A stretch of DNA of 64,000 nt from Pseudomonas sp. LB-090624 (lineage in GTDB: Bacteria; Pseudomonadota; Gammaproteobacteria; Pseudomonadales; Pseudomonadaceae), in NCBI RefSeq assembly GCF_003205205.1, contig NZ_QJRL01000023.1, positions 1-64,000 of the forward strand, written 5' to 3'. Below are positions 52,825 through 63,664 of this stretch, piece after piece. The notes beneath the pieces are model-generated. The model was not told where the DNA came from, ran no database searches, and saw only the letters and a program-made list of their open reading frames with translations. How positions within the stretch are numbered: position 1 is the stretch's first letter; each line of letters starts with the position of its first letter. Position numbers and translations under genes: made by a program.

Positions 52825-54725
52825 ACCATGACCTCAGCCAGGTTGCCTTTGGTTTCCAGCCAGCTCTTGCGGTCACCGGCGCGTTTCTTGGCCAGCAGCT
52901 TGTCCATCAGCTCGCAGGTCGCCTGTACGTCGTCCAGCGTCAGCTGCACCAGGCGCCGCGTGTTCGGGTCCATGGTGGTTTCACGCAGCTGTGGCGGGTT
53001 CATCTCGCCCAGGCCCTTGAAGCGCGTTACCTGAGGCTTGCCGCGCTTCTTCTCGGCAACCAGCCGGTCGAGAATGCCGTCACGCTCGGCTTCGTCGAGG
53101 GCGTAGTAGATTTCCTTGCCCAGGTCGATGCGGTACAGCGGCGGCATGGCCACGTATACGTGCCCGGCCTCGACCAGCGCGCGGAAGTGCTGGACGAACA
53201 ACGCACACAGCAGGGTGGCGATGTGCAAGCCGTCGGAGTCGGCGTCGGCGAGGATGCAGATCTTGCCGTAGCGCAATTGCGCCAGGTCGGTGGCACCCGG
53301 ATCGACACCAATGGCCACGGCAATGTTGTGCACTTCCTGGCTGGCGAGGACTTCGCCACCATCCACTTCCCAAGTGTTGAGGATCTTGCCGCGCAGCGGC
53401 AGGATGGCCTGGAATTCCTTGTCCCGCGCCTGCTTGGCCGAACCACCGGCCGAGTCACCCTCGACCAGGAACAGCTCGGCGCGCATCGGGTCCTGGCCGG
53501 CGCAGTCAGCCAGCTTGCCGGGCAGCGCCGGGCCCTGGGTGACGCGTTTGCGCTCGACTTTCTTGCTGGCCTTGAGGCGGCGGCCGGCATTGCTGATGGC
53601 CAGTTCTGCCAGTTGCATGCCCAGCTCAGGGTGGCCGTTGAGCCACAGGCTGAAGGCGTCCTTGACCACCCCGGAGACGAACGCCGCCGCCTCACGCGAG
53701 GACAGCCGCTCTTTGGTCTGCCCGGAGAACTGCGGGTCCTGCATCTTCATCGACAACACGAAGGTAATGCGTTCCCAGACGTCTTCCGGCGCCAGCTTTA
53801 CCCCACGCGGCAGCAGATTGCGGAACTCGCAGAACTCGCGCATGGCATCCAGCAGGCCCTGGCGCAGGCCGTTGACGTGGGTACCGCCCTGCGCGGTGGG
53901 GATCAGGTTGACGTAGCTTTCCTGGATGCTGTCGCCGCCTTCAGGCAGCCACAGCAAGGCCCAGTCCACGGCCTCCTTGTTACCGGCCAGGCTGCCACAG
54001 AACGGCTCTTCGGGCAGGCGCTGGAATTCGTTGACCGAATCGACCAGATAGGAGCGCAGGCCATCCTCGTAGTGCCATTCGACCTTCTCACCACTGCCCT
54101 TGTCCTCGAAGCTGACCAGCAGGCCCGGGCACAAGACCGCCTTGGCCTTGAGCACGTGCTTGAGGCGGCTGATGGAGAACTTGGGCGAGTCGAAGTACTT
54201 CGGGTCTGGGCTGAAGTACACGCTGGTGCCGGTATTGCGCTTGCCGACCGAGCCGACCACTTCCAGCTCGCTGGCCTTGAAGCCGTCGGCGAAGGTCATC
54301 TGGTATTCGTTGCCGTCACGCTTGACGCGCACGCGCACCTGGGTCGACAGGGCGTTGACCACCGAAATGCCCACACCGTGCAAACCACCGGAGAACTGGT
54401 AGTTCTTGTTGGAGAACTTGCCGCCAGCGTGCAGTTTGGTGAGGATCAGCTCGACCCCGGACACACCCTCTTCCGGGTGGATGTCCACCGGCATGCCACG
54501 GCCGTCATCGCTGACCTCCAGCGAATGGTCGGCATGCAGGATGACCTGCACCGAACGGGCGTGGCCGGCCAGGGCTTCGTCGACACTGTTGTCGATGACT
54601 TCCTGGGCCAAATGGTTGGGGCGGCTGGTATCGGTGTACATGCCCGGCCGCTTGCGGACCGGGTCAAGGCCCGAGAGGACTTCGATGGCGTCTGCGTTAT
54701 AGGCGCTAGCGCTGGGATTGGCCAT
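52821..54725 (-). CDS. parE: topoisomerase IV subunit B
   Basis: 634 residues. GHKL ATPase with NSVDEALAGHA, DDGRGMPVD and GGLHGVGISVVNALS, transducer domain, and TOPRIM with EGDSAGGSAKQARD and LADADSDGLHIATLL. C-terminal GLGEMNPPQLRETTMDP. Upstream of the two small genes and parC. Confidence 0.97.
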   Translation of the reverse strand: MANPSASAYNADAIEVLSGLDPVRKRPGMYTDTSRPNHLAQEVIDNSVDEALAGHARSVQVILHADHSLEVSDDGRGMPVDIHPEEGVSGVELILTKLHAGGKFSNKNYQFSGGLHGVGISVVNALSTQVRVRVKRDGNEYQMTFADGFKASELEVVGSVGKRNTGTSVYFSPDPKYFDSPKFSISRLKHVLKAKAVLCPGLLVSFEDKGSGEKVEWHYEDGLRSYLVDSVNEFQRLPEEPFCGSLAGNKEAVDWALLWLPEGGDSIQESYVNLIPTAQGGTHVNGLRQGLLDAMREFCEFRNLLPRGVKLAPEDVWERITFVLSMKMQDPQFSGQTKERLSSREAAAFVSGVVKDAFSLWLNGHPELGMQLAELAISNAGRRLKASKKVERKRVTQGPALPGKLADCAGQDPMRAELFLVEGDSAGGSAKQARDKEFQAILPLRGKILNTWEVDGGEVLASQEVHNIAVAIGVDPGATDLAQLRYGKICILADADSDGLHIATLLCALFVQHFRALVEAGHVYVAMPPLYRIDLGKEIYYALDEAERDGILDRLVAEKKRGKPQVTRFKGLGEMNPPQLRETTMDPNTRRLVQLTLDDVQATCELMDKLLAKKRAGDRKSWLETKGNLAEVMV

Positions 54726-54760
54726 AAGGTCTCGTCGTCAGTCTGGTGAATGCAAAAAAG

Positions 54761-55369
54761 TCAAAATACAGAAAAATCGAGCGCCGCATACTGCCCGCGG
54801 GCAATTCCGGCAAAGGCCAGCAGGGCCGGCAGACGCTCGGCAAAGCCCTGGAAGCTGTGGTCACCGCCGGCCTGGATACGCAGGGCACAGGCACGGTAAT
54901 AGCGCTCGGCGTGGCGATAGTCCAGGGTTTCATCGGCGGTTTGCAGCCATACCTGATAGCGATTGGCATCTACCGGGGCTGGAACTTCCAGCTCGGCCAG
55001 GGCCTGCACGTGATCAAGGGTCAGCTCCCAGGTTTCATCGGTGTAGTGATTGCGCTGGGTACCCAGGTAGCCGTCGAAATGCTTGTGCGGGGTTACCGCC
55101 GGGTTGACCAGCAGGGCCTTGAGACCCTGTCGCTCGGCCAGGTGGGTGGCATAGTAGCCGCCGAGCGAACTGCCCACCAGCAATGGCGCACCGAGCTCGG
55201 CGATGGCTGCTTCGAGCTGGACCATGGCCTGGCGTGGGTGATGGTGCAAGGCGGGCACCCGCAGCTGGTCGGCGAGGCCGAGCTGCTGCATGACGGCTTC
55301 GAGTTGGCGCGCCTTGGTTGAAAGCGGCGAGCTGTTGAAGCCATGGATATAGAGGATGGAACCCGACAT
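54761..55369 (-). CDS. yqiA: YqiA-like alpha/beta-hydrolase (esterase)
   Basis: 202 residues. ILYIHGFNSSPLSTKA oxyanion region, nucleophile LLVGSSLGGYYATHLAE, and catalytic His in GGDHSFQGF. In E. coli yqiA also lies between cpdA and parE. Broad-specificity esterase; physiological substrate not known. Gap of 35 bases to parE. Confidence 0.93.
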   Translation of the reverse strand: MSGSILYIHGFNSSPLSTKARQLEAVMQQLGLADQLRVPALHHHPRQAMVQLEAAIAELGAPLLVGSSLGGYYATHLAERQGLKALLVNPAVTPHKHFDGYLGTQRNHYTDETWELTLDHVQALAELEVPAPVDANRYQVWLQTADETLDYRHAERYYRACALRIQAGGDHSFQGFAERLPALLAFAGIARGQYAALDFSVF

Positions 55370-55517
55370 GCTGCCCCCGGAATCTGTGGCTTCGCGCCTG
55401 ATGATGCGGGCGCAGGGACGCGCAGTGTAGCGCGTTCGCCGGGTTTTGACGCAGTGTCACGGGTTTCGCAACAATTTCTTCAAGAGCGCCGGCAGCTGCG
55501 CAGCAGCCCCGTGGTTT

Positions 55518-56318
55518 TCAATACCCCGGGCTGTCGAAGTCGAGCTTCACTTCAAAGTCCTGGGCCCGCTCCACCCCGGTTTCCAGCCGACCGTCGGCGT
55601 GCAGTCGCAGCCAGCGGTAGCCTGGCTGTTCTTCGCTCACCTGAAAGTCCTCGCTGCGCGCCGCGAACTGAATGCAGGTCGACGGCGTAGCCAGCAGCCG
55701 CCGGGCATCGCGCTGTTCATCCCACGCTTGATGTACATGCCCCCACAGCAACGCCCGCACCTGTGGATAACGCTCGACTATATCGAACAGGACCTGGGCA
55801 TTGCGCAAGCCAATCGGCGCGATCCAGGCACAGCCGATATCCACCGGCTGATGGTGGCAGCACACCAGGCAATGCCGCTCGCCCGCGTCTTTCAAGGCTG
55901 CCTCGAGCAGTAGCAGCTGGTCATCTGCCAAAAAGCCATGGGTCGCCCCCGGCACGGCAGTGTTGAGCATGACAATGCGCCAAGCGCCAATATCGGTCAC
56001 CGCCTGCACCAGCTCTGGCGCGACCTGCGCCATGACCTGGGCCTCGTCGTGATTGCCCGGCAACCAGCGAGTCGGCACGGCAAACGGCGCAGTCAGCTCA
56101 CGGAACGCCTGGTAAGAAGCAACGCTGGCGTCCTGCGACAGGTCGCCGGTGCACAACAGCACATCGACAAGCGGTTGCTCGCGCCGCGCCTGGGCGACCA
56201 CATGGCGCAGGCTGTCGCGGGTGTTGAGGCCCAGCATGCTGCCCGCCGGGTCGGCGAACAGGTGGGCATCGGTCAGTTGCACCACATGCACGGGGCGCGA
56301 TTGGTCTGGCTGCGGCAA
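55518..56318 (-). CDS. cpdA: 3',5'-cyclic-AMP phosphodiesterase CpdA
   Basis: 266 residues, TTG start at 56318 (GGAG seven bases upstream). Class III metallophosphoesterase: QLTDAHLFAD (DxH), CTGDLSQDA (GDxx), LPGNHDE (GNHD) and LLWGHVHQAW (GHxH) are all present. Lowers cAMP. Part of the conserved nudF–yqiB–cpdA–yqiA–parE order. Confidence 0.95.
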   Translation of the reverse strand: MPQPDQSRPVHVVQLTDAHLFADPAGSMLGLNTRDSLRHVVAQARREQPLVDVLLCTGDLSQDASVASYQAFRELTAPFAVPTRWLPGNHDEAQVMAQVAPELVQAVTDIGAWRIVMLNTAVPGATHGFLADDQLLLLEAALKDAGERHCLVCCHHQPVDIGCAWIAPIGLRNAQVLFDIVERYPQVRALLWGHVHQAWDEQRDARRLLATPSTCIQFAARSEDFQVSEEQPGYRWLRLHADGRLETGVERAQDFEVKLDFDSPGY

Positions 56319-56403
56319 CGGCCGTCTCCTCGAACGGTTTCAGCAGGAATTATGGCTGGGCAACGGTCGCGAGCAAACACCCGCAAACGACCTGCGTCAC
56401 ACT

Positions 56404-56850
56404 TCAGCGAACACTCGCCAGTTCGTGGCCGCACGCCAGGCAGTGGCTCAGCCATTCACCGAGGAACAGGTTGAGCTGGGCTTTCTCATCTGGCTGGTGC
56501 ATGGCTTCGTTCGGGTACGGGTAGATGCTGCGCAGGCGCCGGGTGTGTTCGGCACTGACCACTTCGGCCATGCGCGCATCGTGGTAAACCTGCACTTCCA
56601 GGTGCGGCACCGGCAGCCACGGCAAGCTGTGCTCCTGACGCACGTGCAGGGTGGTGGTGTAAGGGCAGGCCAGGACTACGTCGAGCACGAGCACGCCGAG
56701 CATCTGGTCGCCCTGGGTCATACCAATGCGGCGCGAGCTCTGGGTAGTGCGCATATCGGGCAGCAGGCGCATCAGCCGGGCGTAGTTGGCCTCGCAGGCC
56801 GCCTGCAGCCCGACCAGGTCGACTCGATAGCGCTCGCGCAACAGGTTCAC
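56404..56850 (-). CDS. DUF1249 family protein (YqiB-like)
   Basis: 148 residues from GTG 56850 (GAGG nine bases upstream); an in-frame GTG at 56856 is too near that site but possible. Soluble; conserved DVVLACPYTTTLHVRQE and VPHLEVQVYHDARMAEV blocks. The family neighbours nudF and cpdA in gammaproteobacteria. Function unknown. Overlaps the nudF stop by a few bases. Confidence 0.88.
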   Translation of the reverse strand: MNLLRERYRVDLVGLQAACEANYARLMRLLPDMRTTQSSRRIGMTQGDQMLGVLVLDVVLACPYTTTLHVRQEHSLPWLPVPHLEVQVYHDARMAEVVSAEHTRRLRSIYPYPNEAMHQPDEKAQLNLFLGEWLSHCLACGHELASVR

Positions 56851-57464
56851 TTCCACATACCTCGTACTTCGTCACGGTTCAGCGCCAGCCATTGCAGGCC
56901 AATGATGGTCGCGGCATTGCAGATGCGCCCATCGCGCACTGCCTGCAAGGCATCCTCGAACGACCACACGCGCACGCGGATGTCTTCGCCCTCTTCTTCA
57001 AGACCGTGCAGGCCACCGGCCCCTTCGCTGGTGCAACGACCAAGGAACAGGTGGACGTACTCGTCACTGCCGCCGGGCGAAGGGAAGTAGCGGGTCATCG
57101 GCCACAGGGCACTGAAGGTCAGGCCGGCCTCTTCCTGGGCTTCGCGGTGGGCAACCTCTTCGGGTTGTTCATCCTTGTCGATCAACCCGGCCACCATTTC
57201 GATCAGCCAGGGGTTGTCGGTCTTGCCCATGGCGCCCACGCGGAACTGCTCGATCAGCACCACTTCATCGCGCTGCGGGTCGTAGGGCAGCACGCACACC
57301 GCATCATGGCGCACAAACAGCTCACGACTGATCTCGCGGCCCATCCCCCCGGCGAACAGCTCGTGGCGCAGGTGCACCTTATCGAGCTTGTAGAAGCCCT
57401 GGAAGCAATTGGCCCGCTTGACGATCTCGACCGCCTTGGGCACTGAGTTCAACGTGTTTGACAT
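56847..57464 (-). CDS. nudF: ADP-ribose pyrophosphatase NudF
   Basis: 205 residues from ATG 57464 (GAGG upstream). Nudix box visible as GLIDKDEQPEEVAHREAQEEAGL (catalytic REAQEE). Hydrolyses ADP-ribose. First gene of the operon leading to parC. Confidence 0.95.
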   Translation of the reverse strand: MSNTLNSVPKAVEIVKRANCFQGFYKLDKVHLRHELFAGGMGREISRELFVRHDAVCVLPYDPQRDEVVLIEQFRVGAMGKTDNPWLIEMVAGLIDKDEQPEEVAHREAQEEAGLTFSALWPMTRYFPSPGGSDEYVHLFLGRCTSEGAGGLHGLEEEGEDIRVRVWSFEDALQAVRDGRICNAATIIGLQWLALNRDEVRGMWK

Positions 57465-57649
57465 GGAAATCCTCATTACCTCACTTACTGCATCGCGCCA
57501 TCCTACTCTGCACGCTAGCGGGTTTCACCCCTTTCCAGTAACCGTTCGCGCACTCGGGACAGCGGGTCTTCACTCTGTTAGCTTAGTGGCGAACTGAAGG
57601 CCGCGCAGACGGTCAAAGGCCGACTTTTCCCTGTTCTGCAAGGATCATC

Positions 57650-58396
57650 ATGACACTTGTCAAACTGACTTCCGTGGCCGTGCTGGCACTCGCTCTGGGC
57701 GCCTGCCAGAGCCTGTTCACACCCAACTACCGGACCCCGCTCGAGGTCAAGCGCGACGCCTGGGAGCATGTCAAACCCGGCTGCAGCGAAAGCGACTGCC
57801 CGCTGGTAAACATCGACGTGGTCCACTTCCCGGCCCTGCCCAAGCTCGACGGCATCGTCGAAAAAAGCCTGCTGCAGCTCACCGAAGACAATCAGCATGG
57901 CACCGCGCCGGGCACCCTGCAGGCCTACGAGCAGCAATATCTGGCCAGTGCCGACAAACGTAACAGCAGCTACCTGCAAGCCAAGGTACGCGAGCAGCAT
58001 GACGGGCTGGTGATCATCGAGCTGTCCAGCTACCTGGACAGCGGTGGCGCCCACGGCATGCCCGGGCGTGGCTTCATCAACTATTCGCGCAAACTGGACA
58101 AGGTGCTGACCCTGCAGGACATGCTGGTGCCTGGCCAGGAAGATACGTTCTGGAAAACCGTCGAAGAATCGCACCGTGCCTGGCTGATGAGCGTGGGCAT
58201 GGACAAGGACGCCGAGTTCGTCAAGACCTGGCCGTTCAAGAAGTCGCCGCACATCGCCCTGACGTACGGCGCGGTGGTGGTCAAGTACGAGGTCTATGCC
58301 ATCGCGCCCTATTCCATGGGCCACGTGGAACTGAAAATCCCCTACCCGCGCCTGAACGGCGTACTCAAGCCTGAACTGTTTCCCGGCCGCGGCTAA
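57650..58396 (+). CDS. DUF3298/RsiV-like lipoprotein
   Basis: 248 residues. Lipoprotein signal with LGAC lipobox (LALALGACQS). The body has SSYLDSGGAHGMPGRGFINYSRKLDKVLTLQDML, the DUF4163/DUF3298 pattern of RsiV-type proteins, and YAIAPYSMGHVELKIPY at the end. Preceded by AAGGATCATC; single gene. Role unknown; in related anti-sigma factors the domain senses lysozyme. Confidence 0.85.
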   Translation: MTLVKLTSVAVLALALGACQSLFTPNYRTPLEVKRDAWEHVKPGCSESDCPLVNIDVVHFPALPKLDGIVEKSLLQLTEDNQHGTAPGTLQAYEQQYLASADKRNSSYLQAKVREQHDGLVIIELSSYLDSGGAHGMPGRGFINYSRKLDKVLTLQDMLVPGQEDTFWKTVEESHRAWLMSVGMDKDAEFVKTWPFKKSPHIALTYGAVVVKYEVYAIAPYSMGHVELKIPYPRLNGVLKPELFPGRG

Positions 58397-59648
58397 GGCT
58401 TAACAGCCCATGCAGTACACCTGCCAGCAGCAATGCTGGCAGGGTAGCGCCCAGCTCCGGAGCGTTGGCGGCAATCAGGTGATAGGCCGCCACCCCCGCA
58501 AACCAGGCCGCCAGTGCCTGCCAGTGCAAGCCTCCCACCTGTGCCGGCAGGCGACGACGACGGATCACGTAGTGGTCCATCAGCACCACGCCGAACAGCG
58601 GCGCGAACACCGAGCCGATCAGCAGCAGGAAGTTTTCGTACTGGGCCAGTGGCGCCAGCAGGGCAATCAGGGTGCACAGCAAGCCAATGGCCAGCGCCAG
58701 GTGCTCGACCTTTACAGGTACCAGCACGCCCGTGGACACAGCCGCCGAGTGGATGTCGGCAAACGCCTTTTCCGACTCGTCCAGCAGGATGAGCAGCAGC
58801 GGAATGCCCATGCCTGCGCCTGCCAGGGCCAGCAGCAAGGCATTCACTTCGCCACTGGCGGCGAACGCCAGCGTGTAGGCCACGCCCAGGCTCATCAGCC
58901 AGGTGTTGCCGATGAAATAGCCAAGTACCGTGCCGCCGAACACATGCTTGCCATTACGGGCGAAACGCGAGTAATCGGCGATCAGCGGCAGCCACGACAG
59001 CGGCATGGCAATGACGATGTCGAAACCCACTGCCAGCGACATCGACCCATCCCCGGCGCGGTTCCAAAGGTCTGCCAGGTCGGCCTTGGCGAACAGGTTC
59101 CAGGTTAGCCAGACGCATGCGCCCAGCAGCAACCAGATACCCCAGGCGCGTAGCACCTTGCGCACGAAGGCCAGTGGCCCGCTGACGGCCAGCAGGGTGG
59201 CCAGGGCACCGAAGCACAGGGTCCACAGCATCGGGCTGTTCCAGGCACTGTCTTCGCCGAATGCCCGCGCGCCCAGCAGGCTGGCGGCATCGCGCATGAC
59301 AATGATCTCGAACGCACCCCAACCCACCAGTTGCAGCAGGTTGAGCAGCGCCGGCAAGCGGGCCCCATGGCTACCCAGGCTGAGCTTCAGGGTGCCCATG
59401 GCGGACAGGCCGGTGTCGCTGCCGATAACCCCCGCCGCACCCAGCAACAGCACACCGACACCGGTGCCCAGGGCGATGGCCAGCACGGCGCCAGCAAGGC
59501 CCAGGCCTGGCGCCAGCATGGCGCCGACCTGCAGCACCATCAGGCCGATGCCGAGGGAAAACCACAGTGAAAACAGGTCGCGAGCGCCAAAGATGCGCTG
59601 CTGGATGGGGATTGGATGGTCGGGGGAGAACTGGCTGGGTGATGTCAT
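58365..59648 (-). CDS. cytX: cytosine/hydroxymethylpyrimidine permease-type transporter CytX
   Basis: 427 residues from ATG 59648. NCS1-type transporter with about 12 membrane helices (LFSLWFSLGIGLMVLQVGAML, AIALGTGVGVLLLGAAGVIG…). Its 3' end overlaps the convergent lipoprotein gene by 32 bases. Neighbouring thiC and its TPP riboswitch suggest uptake of the thiamine precursor hydroxymethylpyrimidine, the role proposed for CytX near thi genes. Confidence 0.85.
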   Translation of the reverse strand: MTSPSQFSPDHPIPIQQRIFGARDLFSLWFSLGIGLMVLQVGAMLAPGLGLAGAVLAIALGTGVGVLLLGAAGVIGSDTGLSAMGTLKLSLGSHGARLPALLNLLQLVGWGAFEIIVMRDAASLLGARAFGEDSAWNSPMLWTLCFGALATLLAVSGPLAFVRKVLRAWGIWLLLGACVWLTWNLFAKADLADLWNRAGDGSMSLAVGFDIVIAMPLSWLPLIADYSRFARNGKHVFGGTVLGYFIGNTWLMSLGVAYTLAFAASGEVNALLLALAGAGMGIPLLLILLDESEKAFADIHSAAVSTGVLVPVKVEHLALAIGLLCTLIALLAPLAQYENFLLLIGSVFAPLFGVVLMDHYVIRRRRLPAQVGGLHWQALAAWFAGVAAYHLIAANAPELGATLPALLLAGVLHGLLSLSRGRETVQA

Positions 59649-59704
59649 GGTTGGCGCTCGCCGGCAATATTGTTGGTGTTCCTGGCGAGGACTTCGTCCT
59701 CGTA

Positions 59705-59786
59705 TCGCGACGCAAGGCCGCTCCCCCAAAAACCACGCAGGCTTCGAGGCTTGCGCGGTCCTTGTGGGAGCGGCCTTGCGTCGCGA
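59705..59786. repeat. REP-type inverted pair
   Basis: TCGCGACGCAAGGCCGCTCC (59705–59724) and GGGAGCGGCCTTGCGTCGCG (59766–59785) are complementary arms about 40 bases apart. Situated between cytX and thiC. Confidence 0.75.
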
Positions 59787-59788
59787 AA

Positions 59789-59805
59789 GGGCCGCAAAGC
59801 GGCCC
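59789..59805 (-). terminator. terminator of thiC
   Basis: GGGCCGC-AAA-GCGGCCC is a 7-bp stem followed on the minus strand by TTTCGCG. It is nine bases past the thiC stop. Confidence 0.65.
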
Positions 59806-59813
59806 CAGCGTGC

Positions 59814-61694
<1,881 letters not shown>

Positions 61695-61860
61695 CACAGG
61701 CTCTCCAGACGGCTTCCTAGCAGTGGAATGTCGGGGTGAACCTGAAAAAGCGCGGACGCACCCTGGATGGGTGCAGTGCCGGATATGGGGGTGCCTGAAG
61801 CTGCATGCAGCTGCGACATTCCCGGACCTGGCACAAGAGGCTCCCCGGGAAGGCGAGCAA

Positions 61861-61951
61861 TCTTGTTCCCTACGCAGGCGCTAACCTGATCAGGTTCAAC
61901 GGGATCCGCACCTCTGCGATCTCAGCCTTTGCTTCAAGGCACCCCGACAAG
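61861..61951 (-). ncRNA. TPP riboswitch (THI element)
   Basis: On the minus strand the sequence starts CTTGTCGGGGTGCC, contains the CTGAGA box, and ends GAACCTGATCAGGTTAGCGC followed by CTGCGTAGGGAACAAG. These are the diagnostic conserved parts of the thiamine-pyrophosphate aptamer. It controls thiC, probably at translation or by termination in the 165-base leader. Confidence 0.95.
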
Positions 61952-62030
61952 AACATGCGCAGTCTAGACTGGAGTGGTCGGCAAAGCCAAGCGGGTAAAT
62001 GCGCGGATGATGAAAGGCACACCGAGCGAT

Positions 62031-62058
62031 TGTTGCCGGGTGCGCATGGCACTACACT
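62031..62058 (+). promoter_or_regulatory. candidate promoter of tolC
   Basis: TTGTTG (62031–62036) and TACACT (62053–62058) with 16 bases between. It starts transcription about 50 bases before the tolC ATG. Confidence 0.4.
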
Positions 62059-62116
62059 GGCGCATCGCTCGATACTCAACAGTTCAGTAATTAAATTTCG
62101 TACAAGGATTGCCTCT

Positions 62117-63550
62117 ATGCTGCGCAAACTCTCACTGGCGATAGCCGTGTCTTGTGCGTCCAACGGAATGGTCTGGGCAGCGGACCTGCCCTCGACAGTC
62201 AGAACCGACCTGGTCAGCGTCTATCAGGAAGCGGTAGACAACAACGCCGATCTGGCTGCGGCACGCGCCGATTATGGCGCCCGCCGCGAAGTAGTGCCCC
62301 AGGCACGCGCCGGGCTGCTACCGAACCTGTCGGCCGATGCCGAAATGATGAACACCCGCACCAAGCTGGACGAGCCTTCCATCACCTCCAACCGCAGCGG
62401 CAACTCCTGGAGCGCGACCTTGGCCCAGCCGATCTTCCGCGCTGATCGCTGGTTCCAGCTGCAGGCAGCCGAAGCGGTCAACGAACAGGCAGCGCTGGAG
62501 CTGTCGGCGACTGAACAGAACCTGATCCTGCAAACCGCACAGAACTACTTTGCCGTCCTGCGCGCGCAGGACAATCTGGCCGCGACCAAGGCGGAGGAAG
62601 CCGCGTTCAAGCGCCAACTGGACCAGTCCAACGAGCGCTTCGATGTGGGCCTGTCGGACAAGACCGACGTGCTGCAATCCCAAGCCAGTTATGACACTGC
62701 ACGGGCCAACCGGATCATCGCCGAGCGCCAGGTGCAGGATGCCTTCGAAGCGCTGGTCACCCTGACCAACCGTGAATACACCTCGATCCAAGGCGTGGTG
62801 CATACGCTGCCGGTGCAGGTACCAACGCCAAACGACGCCAAAGCCTGGGTCGAAACCGCCGGCCGCCAGAACCTCAACCTGCTGGCCACCAACTATGCGG
62901 TGTCTGCTGCCGAAGAGACACTGCGCCAGCGCAAGGCCGGCCATGCGCCGACCCTGGACGCAGTGGCCAAGTACCAGAAGGGTGATAACGACAGCCTCGG
63001 TTTTACCAACCCTTCACAATTGGGTGTGCGCTACAGCGGCGATGTCGAACAGACCAGCGTTGGCCTGCAGTTGAATATTCCGATCTACAGCGGCGGCCTG
63101 ACCAGTTCGCAGGTACGCGAGGCTTACCAGCGCCTGAGCCAGAGCGAGCAACAGCGGGAAAGCCTGCGCCGTCAGGTCGTGGAAAACACCCGTAACCTGC
63201 ACCGCGCGGTTAACACCGACGTGGAACAGGTACAGGCGCGCAAGCAGTCGATCATCTCCAACCAAAGTGCGCTGGAAGCTACCGAAATCGGTTACCAGGT
63301 TGGTACCCGCAACATCGTTGACGTGCTCGATGCCCAGCGTCAGCTGTACACCTCGGTGCGCGACTACAACAATAGCCGTTACGACTACATCCTCGACAAC
63401 CTGAGCCTGAAGCAGGCAGCCGGCACCCTGAGCCCGCAAGACCTCCAGGACCTCAAGCGCTACCTGAAACCTGACTACAACCCGGACAAGGACTTCCTGC
63501 CGCCTGACCTGGCGGCAGCAGCGGCCAAAAACTTCGAGCGTAGGCCTTAA
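62117..63550 (+). CDS. tolC: outer-membrane channel TolC
   Basis: 477 residues from ATG 62117. Signal peptide about 1–21 (…CASNGMVWAAD). Two OEP repeats: SVYQEAVDNNADLAAARADYGARRE and a second in the C-terminal half (…GYQVGTRNIVDVLDAQRQLYTS, the classical TolC motif). Trimeric duct for RND, MFS and type I export. The YcaO-linked ABC protein could use it only with an adaptor, not present. Confidence 0.94.
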   Translation: MLRKLSLAIAVSCASNGMVWAADLPSTVRTDLVSVYQEAVDNNADLAAARADYGARREVVPQARAGLLPNLSADAEMMNTRTKLDEPSITSNRSGNSWSATLAQPIFRADRWFQLQAAEAVNEQAALELSATEQNLILQTAQNYFAVLRAQDNLAATKAEEAAFKRQLDQSNERFDVGLSDKTDVLQSQASYDTARANRIIAERQVQDAFEALVTLTNREYTSIQGVVHTLPVQVPTPNDAKAWVETAGRQNLNLLATNYAVSAAEETLRQRKAGHAPTLDAVAKYQKGDNDSLGFTNPSQLGVRYSGDVEQTSVGLQLNIPIYSGGLTSSQVREAYQRLSQSEQQRESLRRQVVENTRNLHRAVNTDVEQVQARKQSIISNQSALEATEIGYQVGTRNIVDVLDAQRQLYTSVRDYNNSRYDYILDNLSLKQAAGTLSPQDLQDLKRYLKPDYNPDKDFLPPDLAAAAAKNFERRP

Positions 63551-63565
63551 GACAGGTGTTGGACT

Positions 63566-63649
63566 CTTCGCGGGCTTGCCCGCTCACACAGGGATTTCGC
63601 AGCCCTCGAGCCATGCATCAATCCTGTGGGAGCGGGCGAGCCCGCGAAG
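63566..63649. repeat. REP-type inverted pair after tolC
   Basis: CTTCGCGGGCTTGCCCGCTC (63566–63585) and GAGCGGGCGAGCCCGCGAAG (63630–63649) are complementary and could also act as a terminator between the convergent tolC and waaA. Confidence 0.75.
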
Positions 63650-63664
63650 AAGCCAATGCCAAAA